Shown: positions 63,727-64,000 of the stretch, in pieces
How the letters are laid out: every line of letters starts with the position of its first letter
Position numbering within the stretch: the first letter of the stretch is position 1
NCBI GenBank assembly: GCA_016630955.3
Contig: CM049985.1
Span: forward strand, 1,178,001 to 1,242,000
DNA length: 64,000 bases
Origin: Didymella arachidicola
Lineage: Eukaryota > Ascomycota > Dothideomycetes > Pleosporales > Didymellaceae
Reading direction: 5' to 3'
Made by a program: the position numbers and the translations under genes
The notes under the pieces: model-generated
What the model was told of the DNA's origin: nothing
Database searches by the model: none
The model's input: only the letters and a program-made list of their open reading frames with translations

Positions 63727-64000
63727 TTAGAAGATCGCTGTGCCGTTGACGTGCGAGCTGACACCACCAGGGCAGTTGGCTGGCGCACTCGTGAAGAAGA
63801 AAAACCACCTGTTCTTCTCCCTGCACGTTTGCGCCAGCTTCTCAAGATCCAGCATCTCGCCTAGAGGCATTCCCCAGAGGGCCAAGACTTCCGCATTGGT
63901 TAGCGCTGTGCGGTCTGAGTATGTGTTACATGACTTACTGTACTCATGCAGATGGTAGTCCTCGTGCGTCGGCCACGCCTCAAAAGCCGGCGCGTCACCA
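63727..64000 (-). CDS. Cyclase-family protein, 5' part outside window
   Basis: The 3' end of a gene on the minus strand. Exon 63887-63727 reads LALWGMPLGEMLDLEKLAQTC, then REKNRWFFFFTSAPANCPGG and SSHVNGTAIF, the C-terminal pattern of fungal cyclase-family proteins (PF04199, kynurenine-formamidase-like metal hydrolases). A 51-nt intron (63888-63938, GTAAGT ... GCTAAC ... GGAAG) joins it to an upstream exon running off the edge (PTHEDYHLHEY). The metal-binding part is outside the window. Confidence 0.8.
   Translation of the reverse strand, partial: GDAPAFEAWPTHEDYHLHEYSKSCNTYSDRTALTNAEVLALWGMPLGEMLDLEKLAQTCREKNRWFFFFTSAPANCPGGVSSHVNGTAIF

Noticed and set aside
1..64000. CRISPR arrays, bacterial operons or plasmid features
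   Set aside because: None seen. Spliceosomal-type introns and fungal protein families show the DNA is eukaryotic.

Overview
The window looks like nuclear DNA of a filamentous ascomycete, most likely a dothideomycete of the Pleosporales type. Reasons: genes are dense and on both strands; many carry short introns of about 45-140 nt with GT...CTAAC/CTGAC...AG signals; the proteins (fungal Ede1, fused ADC synthase, Zn2Cys6 regulator, fungal rhodopsin-like receptor, BYS1-type secreted protein, GMC oxidoreductase) are typical of that group; and there are Fot1/pogo-type DNA transposons. Genus-level placement is inference.

Region by region. 1-2.73 kb: two pogo/Fot1-class transposons on the minus strand, abutting at a single TA. 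The second is complete, with 69-bp perfect terminal inverted repeats and an intact 550-aa transposase. 3.4-9.3 kb: the endocytic scaffold EDE1 and a WW-domain protein. 9.4-15.3 kb, minus strand: p-aminobenzoate (ADC) synthase and a SPATA20/YyaL-like thioredoxin-fold protein. 15.9 kb: intron-containing tRNA-Ile(AAU). 16.4-18.9 kb: an alpha/beta hydrolase and a DHH phosphoesterase with possible dual targeting. 19-20.9 kb: hypothetical proteins. 22.4-32.4 kb: an accessory, secretion-rich stretch (CAP/PR-1 protein, a 4.2-kb gene-poor gap, BYS1-type protein, repeat-bearing cell-surface protein, GMC oxidoreductase). 34.0-37.0 kb: a three-exon gene for a large protein with an OTT_1508-like nucleic-acid deaminase signature (HCE ... 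CPAC), the most interesting locus here. 37.9-43.5 kb: housekeeping genes (Mmtag-domain protein and MED6 divergently arranged, a chromatin-type ASXH protein, SEC22). 44.0-54.4 kb: alpha/beta hydrolase, amidase, a six-exon putative nuclear protein, and a secreted type-B carboxylesterase. 55.2-64 kb: fungal rhodopsin-like membrane protein, a PhyH-type dioxygenase divergent from a Zn2Cys6 regulator, a hypothetical protein, and the 3' end of a cyclase-family gene running off the window.

The core genes serve endocytosis (EDE1), ER-Golgi fusion (SEC22), transcription (MED6) and folate synthesis (ADC synthase). Accessory genes are mainly secreted or oxidative enzymes plus one candidate immunity or conflict-type deaminase. 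Exon boundaries were worked out by eye from splice signals and reading-frame continuity; none is supported by transcript data.
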